Assembly: GCA_914767715.1 (NCBI GenBank) | Contig: OU612065.1 | Coordinates: 16,864,001 to 16,928,000, forward strand | From: Membranipora membranacea | Lineage: Eukaryota; Bryozoa; Gymnolaemata; Cheilostomatida; Membraniporidae | DNA length: 64,000 nucleotides | Reading direction: 5' to 3' | In this document: positions 56,001 to 64,000 of the stretch, piece after piece | How positions within the stretch are numbered: position 1 is the stretch's first letter | How the letters are laid out: each line of letters starts with the position of its first letter | Notes under the pieces: generated by a model | What the model was told of the DNA's origin: nothing | Databases searched by the model: none | What the model saw: the letters and a program-made list of their open reading frames with translations, nothing else | Program-made: the position numbers and the translations under genes

Positions 56001-58357
56001 ATTAATACGAGAAATTTATTACAACGGAATCACCAACCCATCTAGTGAAAAGAAATGGCATCCACAGTTATGGTTTGCAGTTCCACATGGTAATCCAGTG
56101 TGTCTATTTGTCCAAAAGATTTATTTGTACCCTTAGATAACAGATTAATGATCTAATGCCAATGATTAGCCAGAGAATCAAACATTCATAATTCATAAAT
56201 CAGAACTCCAAAACAGGCTGCCTCGCTGACAGGTTATTACAACTGGGTCAATCGAATCTATGTTCTGAATCTCAGATATAGTCATAACTCTACGTTCATC
56301 ATATCCATCTTTGTACATTTTTTTATTAATTTTTACACTTTTTTATGCTCGTACCAGCCTGTGCATGTTCATATCCCAGGAACCAAAGGATACAAAAGTA
56401 CAAATCCGGATAGAAAACTTCCTTCTATTTTCATTGTTTACTTTATTACTTTTGTCAACAAACTGTGCCAGATGAGTAGAACCAAAAGTTGGGCAGTGGT
56501 GGTAACATGTCTGGGGAGCCTGACATTTGTCATTATAATGTGATTAATCTCTATATTTTCTCAGTGTGTTCTGTTATGTTGGTGTGATCCTCTCTACCTT
56601 ACACCATTAATTGTGTGGTTTCTTAATGAATCAGATGGTGGGATTCACCAGGACAAGTCTGACTATGAGTGACAACCATTCTTTTTTTAAAACGCAGATA
56701 GATGTCCTCTTTATCTTTGTGGTAATATTGACAGGACACCGCTTAGGAAAAGCCTGAAGCTCTTCAACTAAAGAAGAAAAAGCTATTCTAGATGGTGAGA
56801 AAATGAAGAGGTCAAGCACGAATATTTTCCTCTGCTCTATAATATAACGGCAACTGGCATATAGGATTAGTGCAGCTCAAAGTAATACATAAAGAAAAGA
56901 GTGTCCATAACCTATCAGAATACATGACAGCCTATCACATCCACAACAAAAGCGTGAAACTCATGCAATCCAGGTAGTGACTGACCCTCACTTATAAACA
57001 AAACCTATATGCAGCAGCAGACCTGGACCAGGTGGGATGCTCGAGGTTTAGTTTACACGAACACTACAAAGCTACACAAAGCTCTGAGACTAATATACCA
57101 CTGAGCACAGAAATTAAAACCTTCAACATACACAATGATAAGTGGCGAAATACAGCTAAACATAATGAGCTTAGGTCCTATTTGGGGCCAAAAACTGCTA
57201 CTTCACAGAGGCAACGATGAATTAGTGGCTTTCATAGTTGAACAAAGCAGGTTGACCACAGGTTATTCAGATCAATTTATCTCAAAGAAGCAAAATAATA
57301 AGCATTCACAAACAACCCTTAGATATCAAGCCCCAGAAACCAAACAAGTCACTCGGCCTGTGCCTGTACTGGACAGCGTTTTCTAGCAGTCAACTTATGT
57401 AAATAGAAAAAAATGAGGGAGCATATTAATAAAAATTGCGAGCCTACTCAACGCCTATGAAACTTAAAACCTGACACATTGAGAAACGGACCTCTAAGAA
57501 TTAGCGGATTAAACTTTTTGATTTTGGGGCACAACATTCAAAACATAATATTTGGGAGGAACAGAACTATGACTATCGGATCGAAGTTTACTCCTCTGGA
57601 GCAGTGAACCTGAACTGCCAAGTTCACTTTGTGCGACCGGACACAGGCGGTCATGAACACGGGCATATCCTACAGCAATTCAAGCAGTAGGTAATATCTG
57701 GAACCTGGTTTTTGGTTCAGAAACTCCGACTTCAAATATTAACCCCAGATGATTCAGTTGCCTGTCATTTTGATATCAATCATTGATTGAGGAGACTACT
57801 TAGCGTTTCATACCAAGACAGCGCAGAAGAAACGAAAGGCTCTTCAAAACTGAAAACCTACAATTCTGTTGCAATGAACCTGCTTATTAAAATCAGCTAA
57901 ACAAATTGAAAGAATACCCTCAATGTTTGTCCTTTTCAATTGATTGATTATAATGTTTAGGATTTTTATCTGATCATGACCAATGTCATCATTGTGTTTA
58001 TCATACATGTGGGGTTTGACTACCCTCCCAGATTAGCAACTTCCATGAGAAACTGCAAAATGTTCCATGTTACCTGAATTTAGACATTTGAATGACTGCC
58101 GGGGTAATTGTACAAAGGTCAAAAAATGATTGTCACAATGACTAGCTTGGGTCACCAAGAAACCGTCTTTGTTTACTAGTCGGGAAACCACTTCATTTTT
58201 CCCACAGAAAACTAGAAAAACAAAGGAATATTTAATGAATATCATTTCCAACAACTTATAACTCACTTTTGCCGTTTTTCGAGCGGATGAGCAGTTTGCT
58301 CAAGTTATCGATGTCTTGCTCTCGCACAGCTTGAAGAATATCGTTATCTTTAACCAT
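21508..58357 (-). CDS. CASKIN: Caskin: ankyrin-SH3-SAM-SAM scaffold, 20 exons, complete
   Basis: Multidomain adaptor; vertebrate caskins bind CASK and other synaptic or junctional partners. Coding exons in transcript order: 58267-58357, 55885-55936, 52873-52970, 51449-51594, 50982-51077, 50101-50231, 48548-48656, 46907-47015, 41326-41420, 39027-39144, 37660-37821, 31923-32056, 29602-29853, 28783-28893, 27485-27586, 26613-26751, 25238-25520, 23576-24882, 23015-23090, 21508-21619. Every junction is GT-AG and in phase, giving 1240 residues. Order: ankyrin repeats (about 30-280), SH3 (286-345), Ser-rich linker, SAM1 (532-602), SAM2 (603-665), Ser/Pro-rich tail, C-terminal motif. The start [15 protein letters not shown] matches the family N-terminus. 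Invertebrates usually have one caskin, so CASKIN1 versus CASKIN2 is not assigned. The gene fills over half the window through long introns. Confidence 0.95.
22051..22104 (+). repeat. Tandem repeat, five copies of ACATGCGACG
   Basis: Five identical 10-bp units in a row, followed by ACATATATATA, in the last caskin intron. Each unit carries a CG dinucleotide pair, unlike the AT-rich surroundings. Lack of any mismatch suggests a young minisatellite. Confidence 0.95.
23576..24882 (-). other. Caskin exon 18: 1.3-kb Ser/Pro-rich disordered exon
   Basis: About 436 residues dominated by Ser, Asn and Pro, with [26 protein letters not shown] (a class-type proline ligand), [11 protein letters not shown] and [10 protein letters not shown]. 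The last matches the TVKRRPK element of vertebrate caskin. In-phase joining to exon 17 requires an acceptor at GCTGAGAG|G with a weak pyrimidine tract. The exon frame is also open to an ATG (MASAERTIF) just upstream, so an alternative transcript start is conceivable. Confidence 0.82.
25238..28893 (-). other. Caskin exons 14-17: tandem SAM domains
   Basis: SAM1 runs [39 protein letters not shown] and ends GIPDFMP. SAM2 runs [37 protein letters not shown] and [14 protein letters not shown]. Both have the WL...GL and ED-L..IGI..GH-KK signature. In vertebrate caskins the tandem SAMs polymerise. The rest of exon 17 is a Ser/Arg-rich segment ([14 protein letters not shown]). Confidence 0.93.
29602..37821 (-). 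other. Caskin exons 11-13: Ser/Gly-rich linker between SH3 and SAM1
   Basis: Low-complexity linker segments such as [37 protein letters not shown] and [20 protein letters not shown]. The CASK-interaction stretch of vertebrate caskin 1 (EEIWVLRKPF type) is not visible in these exons, although a small missed exon cannot be excluded. Predicted disordered, with many Ser residues suited to phosphorylation. Confidence 0.8.
32057..37659. other. Caskin intron 11 (5.6 kb)
   Basis: AT-rich intronic sequence without a recognised nested gene. It holds an (AT)n run at about 35790-35806 and an uninterrupted 148-codon + strand frame at 36634-37080 with no recognisable domain. Enhancers are possible in an intron of this size but cannot be read directly. 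Confidence 0.6.
39027..41420 (-). other. Caskin exons 9-10: SH3 domain
   Basis: Exon 9 gives [11 protein letters not shown] and [10 protein letters not shown]; exon 10 gives [20 protein letters not shown] and [13 protein letters not shown]. The fold residues (AGD, the second W of the RT/n-Src region as VWRG, FPSN) are present. The ALYDY motif is degraded to AVKSY, and the usual Tyr after FPSN is Cys. This SH3 therefore probably lacks the normal proline-ligand groove, as reported for vertebrate caskin. Confidence 0.88.
41421..46906. other. Caskin intron 8 (5.5 kb)
   Basis: AT-rich intron between the last ankyrin exon and the SH3 exons. The only structure I see is a tandem duplication at 44422-44468. 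No nested gene is recognised. Confidence 0.6.
44422..44468 (+). repeat. 19-bp tandem repeat, about 2.5 copies
   Basis: ATTGCTCAATGAGCCACAG occurs twice without mismatch, followed by a partial third copy (ATTGCTCATG), inside caskin intron 8. Confidence 0.9.
52793..52822 (+). repeat. Direct repeat of AGTAAGGGGGTAC
   Basis: Two identical 13-bp copies at 52793-52805 and 52810-52822, just downstream (in transcript direction) of caskin exon 3. No function is apparent. Confidence 0.7.
52971..55884. other. Caskin intron 2 (2.9 kb)
   Basis: Mostly AT-rich. It contains a 32-bp palindrome flanked by direct repeats at 53121-53168 and a locally GC-richer block at about 55600-55800 with a 108-codon minus-strand frame that resembles no known protein. 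That block may be an old repeat. Confidence 0.5.
53121..53168. mobile_element. 32-bp palindromic insert flanked by 8-bp direct repeats
   Basis: GTAGCCAG (53121-53128) and GTAGCCAG (53161-53168) flank CAGGGAGTTTAGGACAT and ATGTCCTAACTCCCT, which are inverted repeats apart from one missing base. CAGGG ends and a 7-8 bp flanking repeat look like hAT termini with nearly all of the interior lost, or like a transposon footprint. Very short, so this is tentative. Confidence 0.45.
55937..58266. other. Caskin intron 1 (2.3 kb)
   Basis: AT-rich intron directly after the first coding exon. No gene, RNA or obvious repeat is seen. Confidence 0.6.
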
Positions 58358-58967
58358 GGCTGATAACGCTGGGTGTAGTTAAACACTGCACATCACAAAA
58401 TGAGTTACAACAACTAGCCAGAGTATAGATATATTACATCCTCTTGAACTCAGGGTTATTTAGGTTGCATACGTGCATCTCCAACTCTGGAAAAAAAACA
58501 GAGAGACATAAATATTTATTGAAAATGCAAAGAACGATTCTGTTAGGTTATATTAGGCACCGCTGTACAGTCTAATGCTGCCGAGGTTTAAAGATATTTT
58601 TAATGGGCGTTTTCGCTCCCGGGTAAAAATAAGTTTCTCGAATAAGTGCGATTTTTCACTCTTTCAGAGCATTATAGAGGGAGGGGGGTAGAAAAATCTG
58701 ATTAAAGTAGGCCCATTTCTTAATTAGCGTAGGCCTTCTTGTTCATGATACAATGAGCAAAGCCATGTGTCATGAGGGGTAACAGCTTGTAGCAATTGAA
58801 ATACTCATAAAGGAAATCTCAAAGTTTCAACAATTTATTTAAGGTAAATATTTTTGGAACTCAAAATGATTCTGCATCCTGCCACGACTTGAGAAGAGCT
58901 GTACCATTCACCAATTGTCATAGTCTGGAAGGAGATCAACGCATCACAGAGTATAGAAGTCAAGCTC

Positions 58968-58973
58968 TTTATT
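58968..58973 (-). terminator. Candidate minus-strand poly(A) signal
   Basis: TTTATT on the + strand (AATAAA on the minus strand), about 610 bp upstream of the caskin ATG. It could end the ABC transporter transcript. Support is limited to the hexamer and its position. Confidence 0.3.
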
Positions 58974-59899
58974 AAAGGAGTTCAAGTATGGGTTTGAATG
59001 GGGCAGTGGCGTATCTCTAGCGACCAATGTCATGTCAAGAATTAGAGGTCTAATTGTCCAAACAAATCTATCTAACTTAGTGGTGTGAGGGAACCTTCTT
59101 GGGACTTATATACCAGGATAGAGTACCCATTGGGCTAAGGCCTTTTCCGGTTTGACTTGTGTAATTTGAATATCCCAGCCTTACCAGGGCCATGTTTCTT
59201 GACACCAGACTAATTCTTATCTAGAGGTAGAACACTCTGAAGTGTTCTTGAGTAACAGACAGGTGAGAGTATTTGCCCTTGAAGTCAGTCATGGGAAGAG
59301 TCAGGGTATCAGCATTCTACCTACTATGTCCTACTATGTGTCAGTTGACCCTAGCTCCGTATCGTATAGACTTTTAGGGAGATTCATAAATTTATATATA
59401 GTGTATATTAGGTCTATGAGAAACTGTCATATTATATTTGGTGCCAACAAGTATGTGAAGTCATTGAATCACAAATTTCATGGTCAAGCTCAGCTTGTAG
59501 AAATGAATCAATGTTAATTCAAGTTTAAACATGAGATGGTACATATTCGCACTTGCAATTAAGCCTTCATTTCCTGACACCCGGTAACACTAGCAACAAA
59601 CAGTCTCTTGCCTTATAAATTTTAGATACAAAAGGAAACATAACAATCACTAATCTCTTTCAGTTTAATGTGCTTTAACAGCAGCTCTCTGAGCGTCTTA
59701 AAGTGTCAAGTAGGAGTCAGTCAAAGCTCTCCTGCCAACCAGGACCACAGCAAGAGTTATCCGTTGTCTGATCGCAGCAATGTGTCATTGCCCGCATATG
59801 TACATCTCAAAGTGAGAAGTCATAGAGTATGGTATTACATGCTTGGATGAATGAAGCACGGAGAGTATGCCACTCACCTGTCACATGTGGCAATAATAT

Positions 59900-59959
59900 A
59901 GCTAGCTAGCTCTTTTCTAACCTTTTCATCTTCTCTTACATAAAGAAAAAGAGCTAGCC
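59900..59959. repeat. Imperfect hairpin with GCTAGC arms
   Basis: GCTAGCTAGCTCTTTTCT on the left and AGAAAAAGAGCTAGCC on the right pair over about 14 bp with a one-base difference and a loop of about 27 bp. It sits next to a strong minus-strand splice donor at about 59876. Confidence 0.5.
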
Positions 59960-60002
59960 AGTTTCTATTCATAGGTGAGTGAGAAGACAAGCTTCCTCCC
60001 CC

Positions 60003-60098
60003 TCCCCCCATGAGACTTACATGTCTTTACTTTGCCAATGTCCACTATCAACATTGGACATTGGCAAAGTAAAGACATGTAAGTCCCAGGGGCCCATG
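60003..60098. mobile_element. Foldback MITE, family A, copy 2
   Basis: Arms 60014-60043 and 60056-60085 are perfect 30-bp inverted repeats (starting GACTTACATG and ending CATGTAAGTC) with a 12-bp loop. The right flank CCCAGGGGCCCATGCCT matches the right end of copy 1 at about 12305-12326. The perfect arms suggest a younger insertion than copy 1. Confidence 0.8.
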
Positions 60099-62400
60099 CC
60101 TTTCCCATACACTCACCTACTATATCTAGTCTACAGCACCTACTACCCTTTACTCTTACTTAGTAGGCTCAAGTTGAGGCATTTAGACAACAACAAGCTC
60201 TAGTCCAGCAACATAATTGTTGTTGTGGTTTCTCCAAGTCTAAGAAAAACATAGTCATAGTAGAAATTAATTTTGTTCTCACTCACTCATCAACTGAAAA
60301 CAACTGTTTGTTGTCATTCATCAGTCATTGGATTGCACATCTTCATGTATTGATTGTTGTTTTAACAACACCAAACACTATTTTACATTCAACTATGTTG
60401 TTATAGGCAAAATATTGGCCTTCAAAATATTTTAAATATTGAAAAGACATAGAAGAGAAGGGACATGTGAAAGCTCACTCACCTGTAGGTAGTCATTCAG
60501 TGTGGTCCTTAATCTTAGACTGAGCGCACCTTGTGGCACTTGACCCAGGGTTTCAAAAGGTCATACATTGCACCAATCAAATGTAAATGATGAAAGGACA
60601 ACTCCTAGATAACATATATGTCACACAGGTTGCTATGGTCACACAACTTCTTCAGGGGCAAGGATTGATATGGAGGATTGTAACTCAGTAATGCGATGTT
60701 GAGGTCTAGTTTCCACTCATGGATGTTAAAATTTTCATTTTCCACAGAAAATTCCCCTACCATCTAGCTGTTCATTGTATTAACTTTGTCACAGGCATTT
60801 TAGAACTGATGGGCCTCTTTTTTGCAGCTAACATTGATGTAAGTATTTAAGTACCGAAATTTGTTTTTTAAAAGTGAGTTGAGAATCTCATGACATTGTA
60901 TAGGCAAGGCACACTGACAGTATATCACATCATAAGTGTGTAGGCAAGGTAGGATTTGTATAATCCATTCAGTCATTGAAATCATGATGACAATCAACAA
61001 AACAGCGACTGCAATGGGCAACCAACCATCGGCTCGCACTCAAAAGAAAACAACACATAAATAATAATAATGGCTTATAGCATTAATAATAATGATTTAT
61101 TTAATATTATCATCTAACTGAATTAAAACTAACATAAAATGTCAGTGCTCATAATGACAACTTACTTGGAAAAGGATTATCGGAAACCCCAGGCAAAGCT
61201 AATACTAATACTAACTCAAAAAAGCGTTTGAGGGCAGGCAGAAATACCAATCTGGTCCCTTGACAGGCGTATGAAACTTTTGCAAACTTTTCTATAAATT
61301 TATCCAATGGTGAGCGAGGAACGAAGAATACCGGACACACTGCCTGGTCTGAATACCAATATAAACTCACCAGCTGGCCTGTGGAACATTCCCCTCAACA
61401 CCACAGCCGCTGGAATCCACAACTAGGGCCAAGACCACCTAAAGCTAGTCAGGGATGAATCAACCAGAGTGCATAGGATTGCAATAATGTAACAGGTGAA
61501 TATATTGCTTTTCAGCTACCATAAACCAGGTCTTGGGATATTGAGTTTTGGGATGTGGTAGGGGATACCTGGCTTCTTCAATGTATTAAGGTAATCTCAA
61601 CCTGAAATTATTATTCATTTTGATTATACATTTCGAAGTTTTGGTCATAACGGATGTGCTTTGTTCTGTCTAATGTTTGATATCCATACAACATATTAGA
61701 TCATGAGGTCTTAACAGCATGTTGCCAAACAGAATCAGTCAGGTAATGATTGAAAAAATTATAAATTTATTGAAAAACACGTTAATTCCGTTTTTTCATT
61801 CCAAAATAGATAGAGAAGTTCAAACATTGGGAAACAACATCTCTCTTGTAAAAAAACATTGGCTGGATAGGAATAAAAGCCGTTTTAATAAGTTAGGAAT
61901 ACTCAAGTTAAATTGTATCCGGGTCACCTGTATGTTGATGTGTGATTAACTTCCAGTATGCTCCCTTTTTCCGAGACAATGTCTTGTGGTCCCCCATCTA
62001 AAACCATAAATCTTGTTGTGTCATGGGTTACTCTCAAATATTGATACAGAGGGGAGGCAAGATGATGGCTGGTTTGAACAGCTAAGGCGTGTAATTCGAA
62101 ATGAATCAATGATTGAAAAAGATGATGATTTCTTGACTCATGATGATTATCGCATGCCATGTAAGAGGAAAATCAATCAGTAATTGACCAGCGCAAGGAA
62201 AAGGGTGATTGGAAAAAAAAGATCTCCGATACCAATAAATAATTTGCAGCAAAACTGAAAGGAATTTCCTGAATTACAAGTTAGTAGAGCAGCTTTCCTA
62301 TGGCTTTTCCCCCGTTCTCATCTTGATAATGCATTCTAATGGAATGATAGTTGCTCCTAGCAAAGGTTTATATTAACTCTACACACTGGTGCATACATAC

Positions 62401-63731
62401 CTCAACAACATGACCTTGATCAAGAACTGCTATCTGGTCGGCATTCTTTATAGTACTGAGCCTGTGTGCAATCACAATAACCGTTCTACCTTTGATTGCC
62501 CTGTCTAACGCTTCTTGTACTACCTTCTCAGATTCAGCATCCAGAGCACTATAGATAAATAGATGCAGGTAAACTGAAGCTAGATGGATTTTGAGTCAGT
62601 TTATGACTGTCAAACGTTTGAGTGATGTAAAACACTGACAAATCTCTGGAAACTCGAAGCACCAAAAGAAACTGTGTATAAAGTTCCGATTCAATATCCT
62701 GAACTTGTTCTGCAGTATTCTGGCAATTTCTATCCTTTGTTTTTGGAGTACATGCAGCACCACTAAGCGCGAAAATATCACCTCACTCACCTTGTAGCTT
62801 CATCGAGGATCATAATGGAGGGATTTTTGAGCAGTGCTCGTGCGATGGCTATCCTCTGTTTCTGTCCTCCTGATACTGTCACTCCTCTCTCACCCAGCAC
62901 CGTGTCGTAACCAGATGGGAAGTTAGTCACAAACTCATGGGCATTGGCAAGTAAAGCCGCTTCTTTTACCTTGAAAAATTAGTTGCAATGCTAATTTTGT
63001 GCATTTTGGCATTATAATCATAAGCATTTATTACGTATTTTGCCTGCCTTGACAATGAAAGTTTATATCATTATAACTATATATCTATGGTCCTGGCAAA
63101 CTTTGTCAAGCCAGGCTATACGTACCATGCGTTATATGCTAAGGCGTTATCATTAGGAACATCATAACTACTGTTTTAAATTTTATAATATAAATGTGAG
63201 CAATTTCAAACTGAATAGCAGACTTATACCTCTGCGTCTGAAGCATCTGGTCTACCATATCTGATGTTCTCCAGAACTGATGTTGCGAACAATACCGGTT
63301 CCTAAAATTAAAATGATAGTTTCATTAAAAAACCTCAACATGGCCGGCAGGATTAGCTGATTGGATAATCTGTATAATCGCCACCCTCAAGGCTTGTGAA
63401 AGTATAATCACAAATTAACGCATGAGCTCTTGTTGTTTTCAAACTAAAATGTGTGCCAACAGCTGAGAGATCAGAGTCAATAATCCGCACACCACTCACT
63501 GACCACTCATAATTTGATTGTTCTGCAGAACCAAGCTACAAGGCTAACCACCGGGTACGAAGAGTACATAATATACATATCGGACCATCTATATTACCTG
63601 ACTGATGAACCCTATACATCTTCCCCTCAACCATTTAGGACTAACTTCATTCAAGTTTACACCATCTATAGTAATGCTGCCACTGTCAATGTTATAGAAC
63701 CTCTCTAGTAGCAGTGCTATGGTGCTCTTTC
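62401..63731 (-). CDS. ABCB8: ABC half-transporter, ABCB8-like nucleotide-binding domain (partial, four exons)
   Basis: ATP-binding cassette of an ABCB-type transporter; ABCB8 acts in the mitochondrial inner membrane. Exons in transcript order: 63598-63731, 63230-63301, 62791-62969 and 62401-62548, all in phase. Seen: the end of Walker A ([12 protein letters not shown]), the Q-loop in [17 protein letters not shown], the signature [16 protein letters not shown], Walker B and D-loop [16 protein letters not shown], and the H-loop [18 protein letters not shown]-x-x-IGFISQEPVLF, ANAHEF and SALDAES favour ABCB8 over ABCB10. The transmembrane half and the Walker A glycines lie beyond the right edge. 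After VVE a GTATGT donor follows, but the short terminal exon was not found. If that donor were not used, the frame would stop 10 codons later. Confidence 0.85.
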
Positions 63732-64000
63732 CTACAAATAAGTGAATTATGTCCAACCATAAAAATTATGTCCATAGAATTTATGATAAATGTATCTCTG
63801 TATATAAGTTCAAATATGATCAAATGTTGGTGTAGGTAGAACATTATAAAAAAACCAAAACCATAAATTGCAGAATTCTGTTAAAAAGAATTGCATTATT
63901 CGACATTGTTATGCCAGGAGTGTGACATAAGGAGGCCTTATTTAATACCATCCACTGGTTTTGCAGTCACATGATAATAATCTGAACAATATGATATAAT
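63732..64000. other. Intron of the ABC transporter at the window edge
   Basis: AT-rich sequence upstream of the Walker A exon on the minus strand, with no further exon recognised before the window ends. Confidence 0.6.

Larger units (their letters stand above)
46907..58357 (-). other. Caskin exons 1-8: N-terminus and ankyrin repeats
   Basis: Exon 1 encodes [20 protein letters not shown]. Exon 2 [12 protein letters not shown] leads into repeat 1 ([18 protein letters not shown]). Repeat 2 is [20 protein letters not shown], repeat 3 [19 protein letters not shown], repeat 4 [18 protein letters not shown], repeat 5 [18 protein letters not shown] and repeat 6 [19 protein letters not shown]. The block ends with [19 protein letters not shown], a family hallmark just before SH3. 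Six repeats is the usual caskin number. Confidence 0.93.
58358..62400. other. Region between the caskin start and the ABC transporter exons
   Basis: No protein is recognised in these 4 kb. A caskin 5' UTR acceptor may lie at TGTGCAG just upstream of the ATG (about 58393), and another at about 58488 (TTTTTCCAG). Two strong minus-strand donor consensus sites (CAG|GTGAGT) lie at about 59876 and 60485, possible ends of caskin 5' UTR exons. A minus-strand AATAAA is at 58968-58973. The terminal exon and 3' UTR of the ABC transporter should also be here. A hairpin (59900-59959) and a foldback MITE are present. Confidence 0.5.

Noticed and set aside
60822-60848. Plus-strand microexon between TTTTTTGCAG and GTAAGT
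   Set aside because: Only 11 bp lie between the two sites and there is no neighbouring + strand gene to use it.
61924-62160. Minus-strand frame containing FMVLDGGPQDIV as the missing ABC C-terminus
   Set aside because: It only superficially resembles the IVVLD-G segment, which is already present in the 62401-62548 exon, and no matching acceptor is in phase.
62280-62335. Frame MHYQDENGGKAIGKLLY followed by stop as the ABC terminal exon
   Set aside because: The reading phase after the nearby acceptor does not match the phase-0 end of the preceding exon.

Overview
This window is nuclear DNA from an animal, most likely a non-vertebrate. The evidence is AT-rich sequence, GT-AG introns in every multi-exon gene, a histone gene ending in the metazoan histone-mRNA stem-loop, and animal-type genes (a tetraspanin and the neuronal scaffold caskin). 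I cannot fix the phylum from sequence alone. Exon models were built by hand from reading frame, splice consensus, phase and remembered homologues. The four complete multi-exon models close in frame across every intron.

Layout, left to right. 1-700: exon-like pieces of an unrecognised + strand gene, the last with a Myb/SANT-like look. 1.7-2.2 kb (-): intronless histone H2A.X with a C-terminal SQEY motif and a 3' stem-loop. 2.5-5.9 kb (+): DPAGT1/ALG7, the first enzyme of N-glycan assembly, divergent from H2A.X across a 322-bp promoter gap. 7.1-11.7 kb (-): the complete 11-exon checkpoint kinase CHEK1, with a near-perfect 110-bp palindrome in one intron. 11.7-17 kb: a gene-free, repeat-rich block holding two short non-autonomous elements with 8-bp target duplications (hAT-like), a foldback MITE and GC-rich hairpins. 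17.05-20.29 kb (+): an 8-exon tetraspanin whose introns are all phase 0. 21.5-58.4 kb (-): one 20-exon caskin gene (ankyrin repeats, SH3, two SAM domains, Ser/Pro-rich tail, conserved C-terminal motif), predicted at 1240 residues. 62.4-63.7 kb (-): four exons of the ATP-binding domain of an ABCB8-type half-transporter, whose 5' part lies beyond the window and whose last exon I could not find.

The most interesting point is gene order. H2A.X next to DPAGT1, with CHEK1 a few kb away, recalls the human chromosome 11q23-q24 region, where H2AX and DPAGT1 are neighbours and CHEK1 lies on the same arm (from memory). It also puts the ATM/ATR target histone and the ATR effector kinase within 10 kb. I found no clearly undescribed gene system. 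The unusual material is this linkage, a low-complexity insert in DPAGT1, the palindrome in CHEK1 and a set of small inverted-repeat elements.
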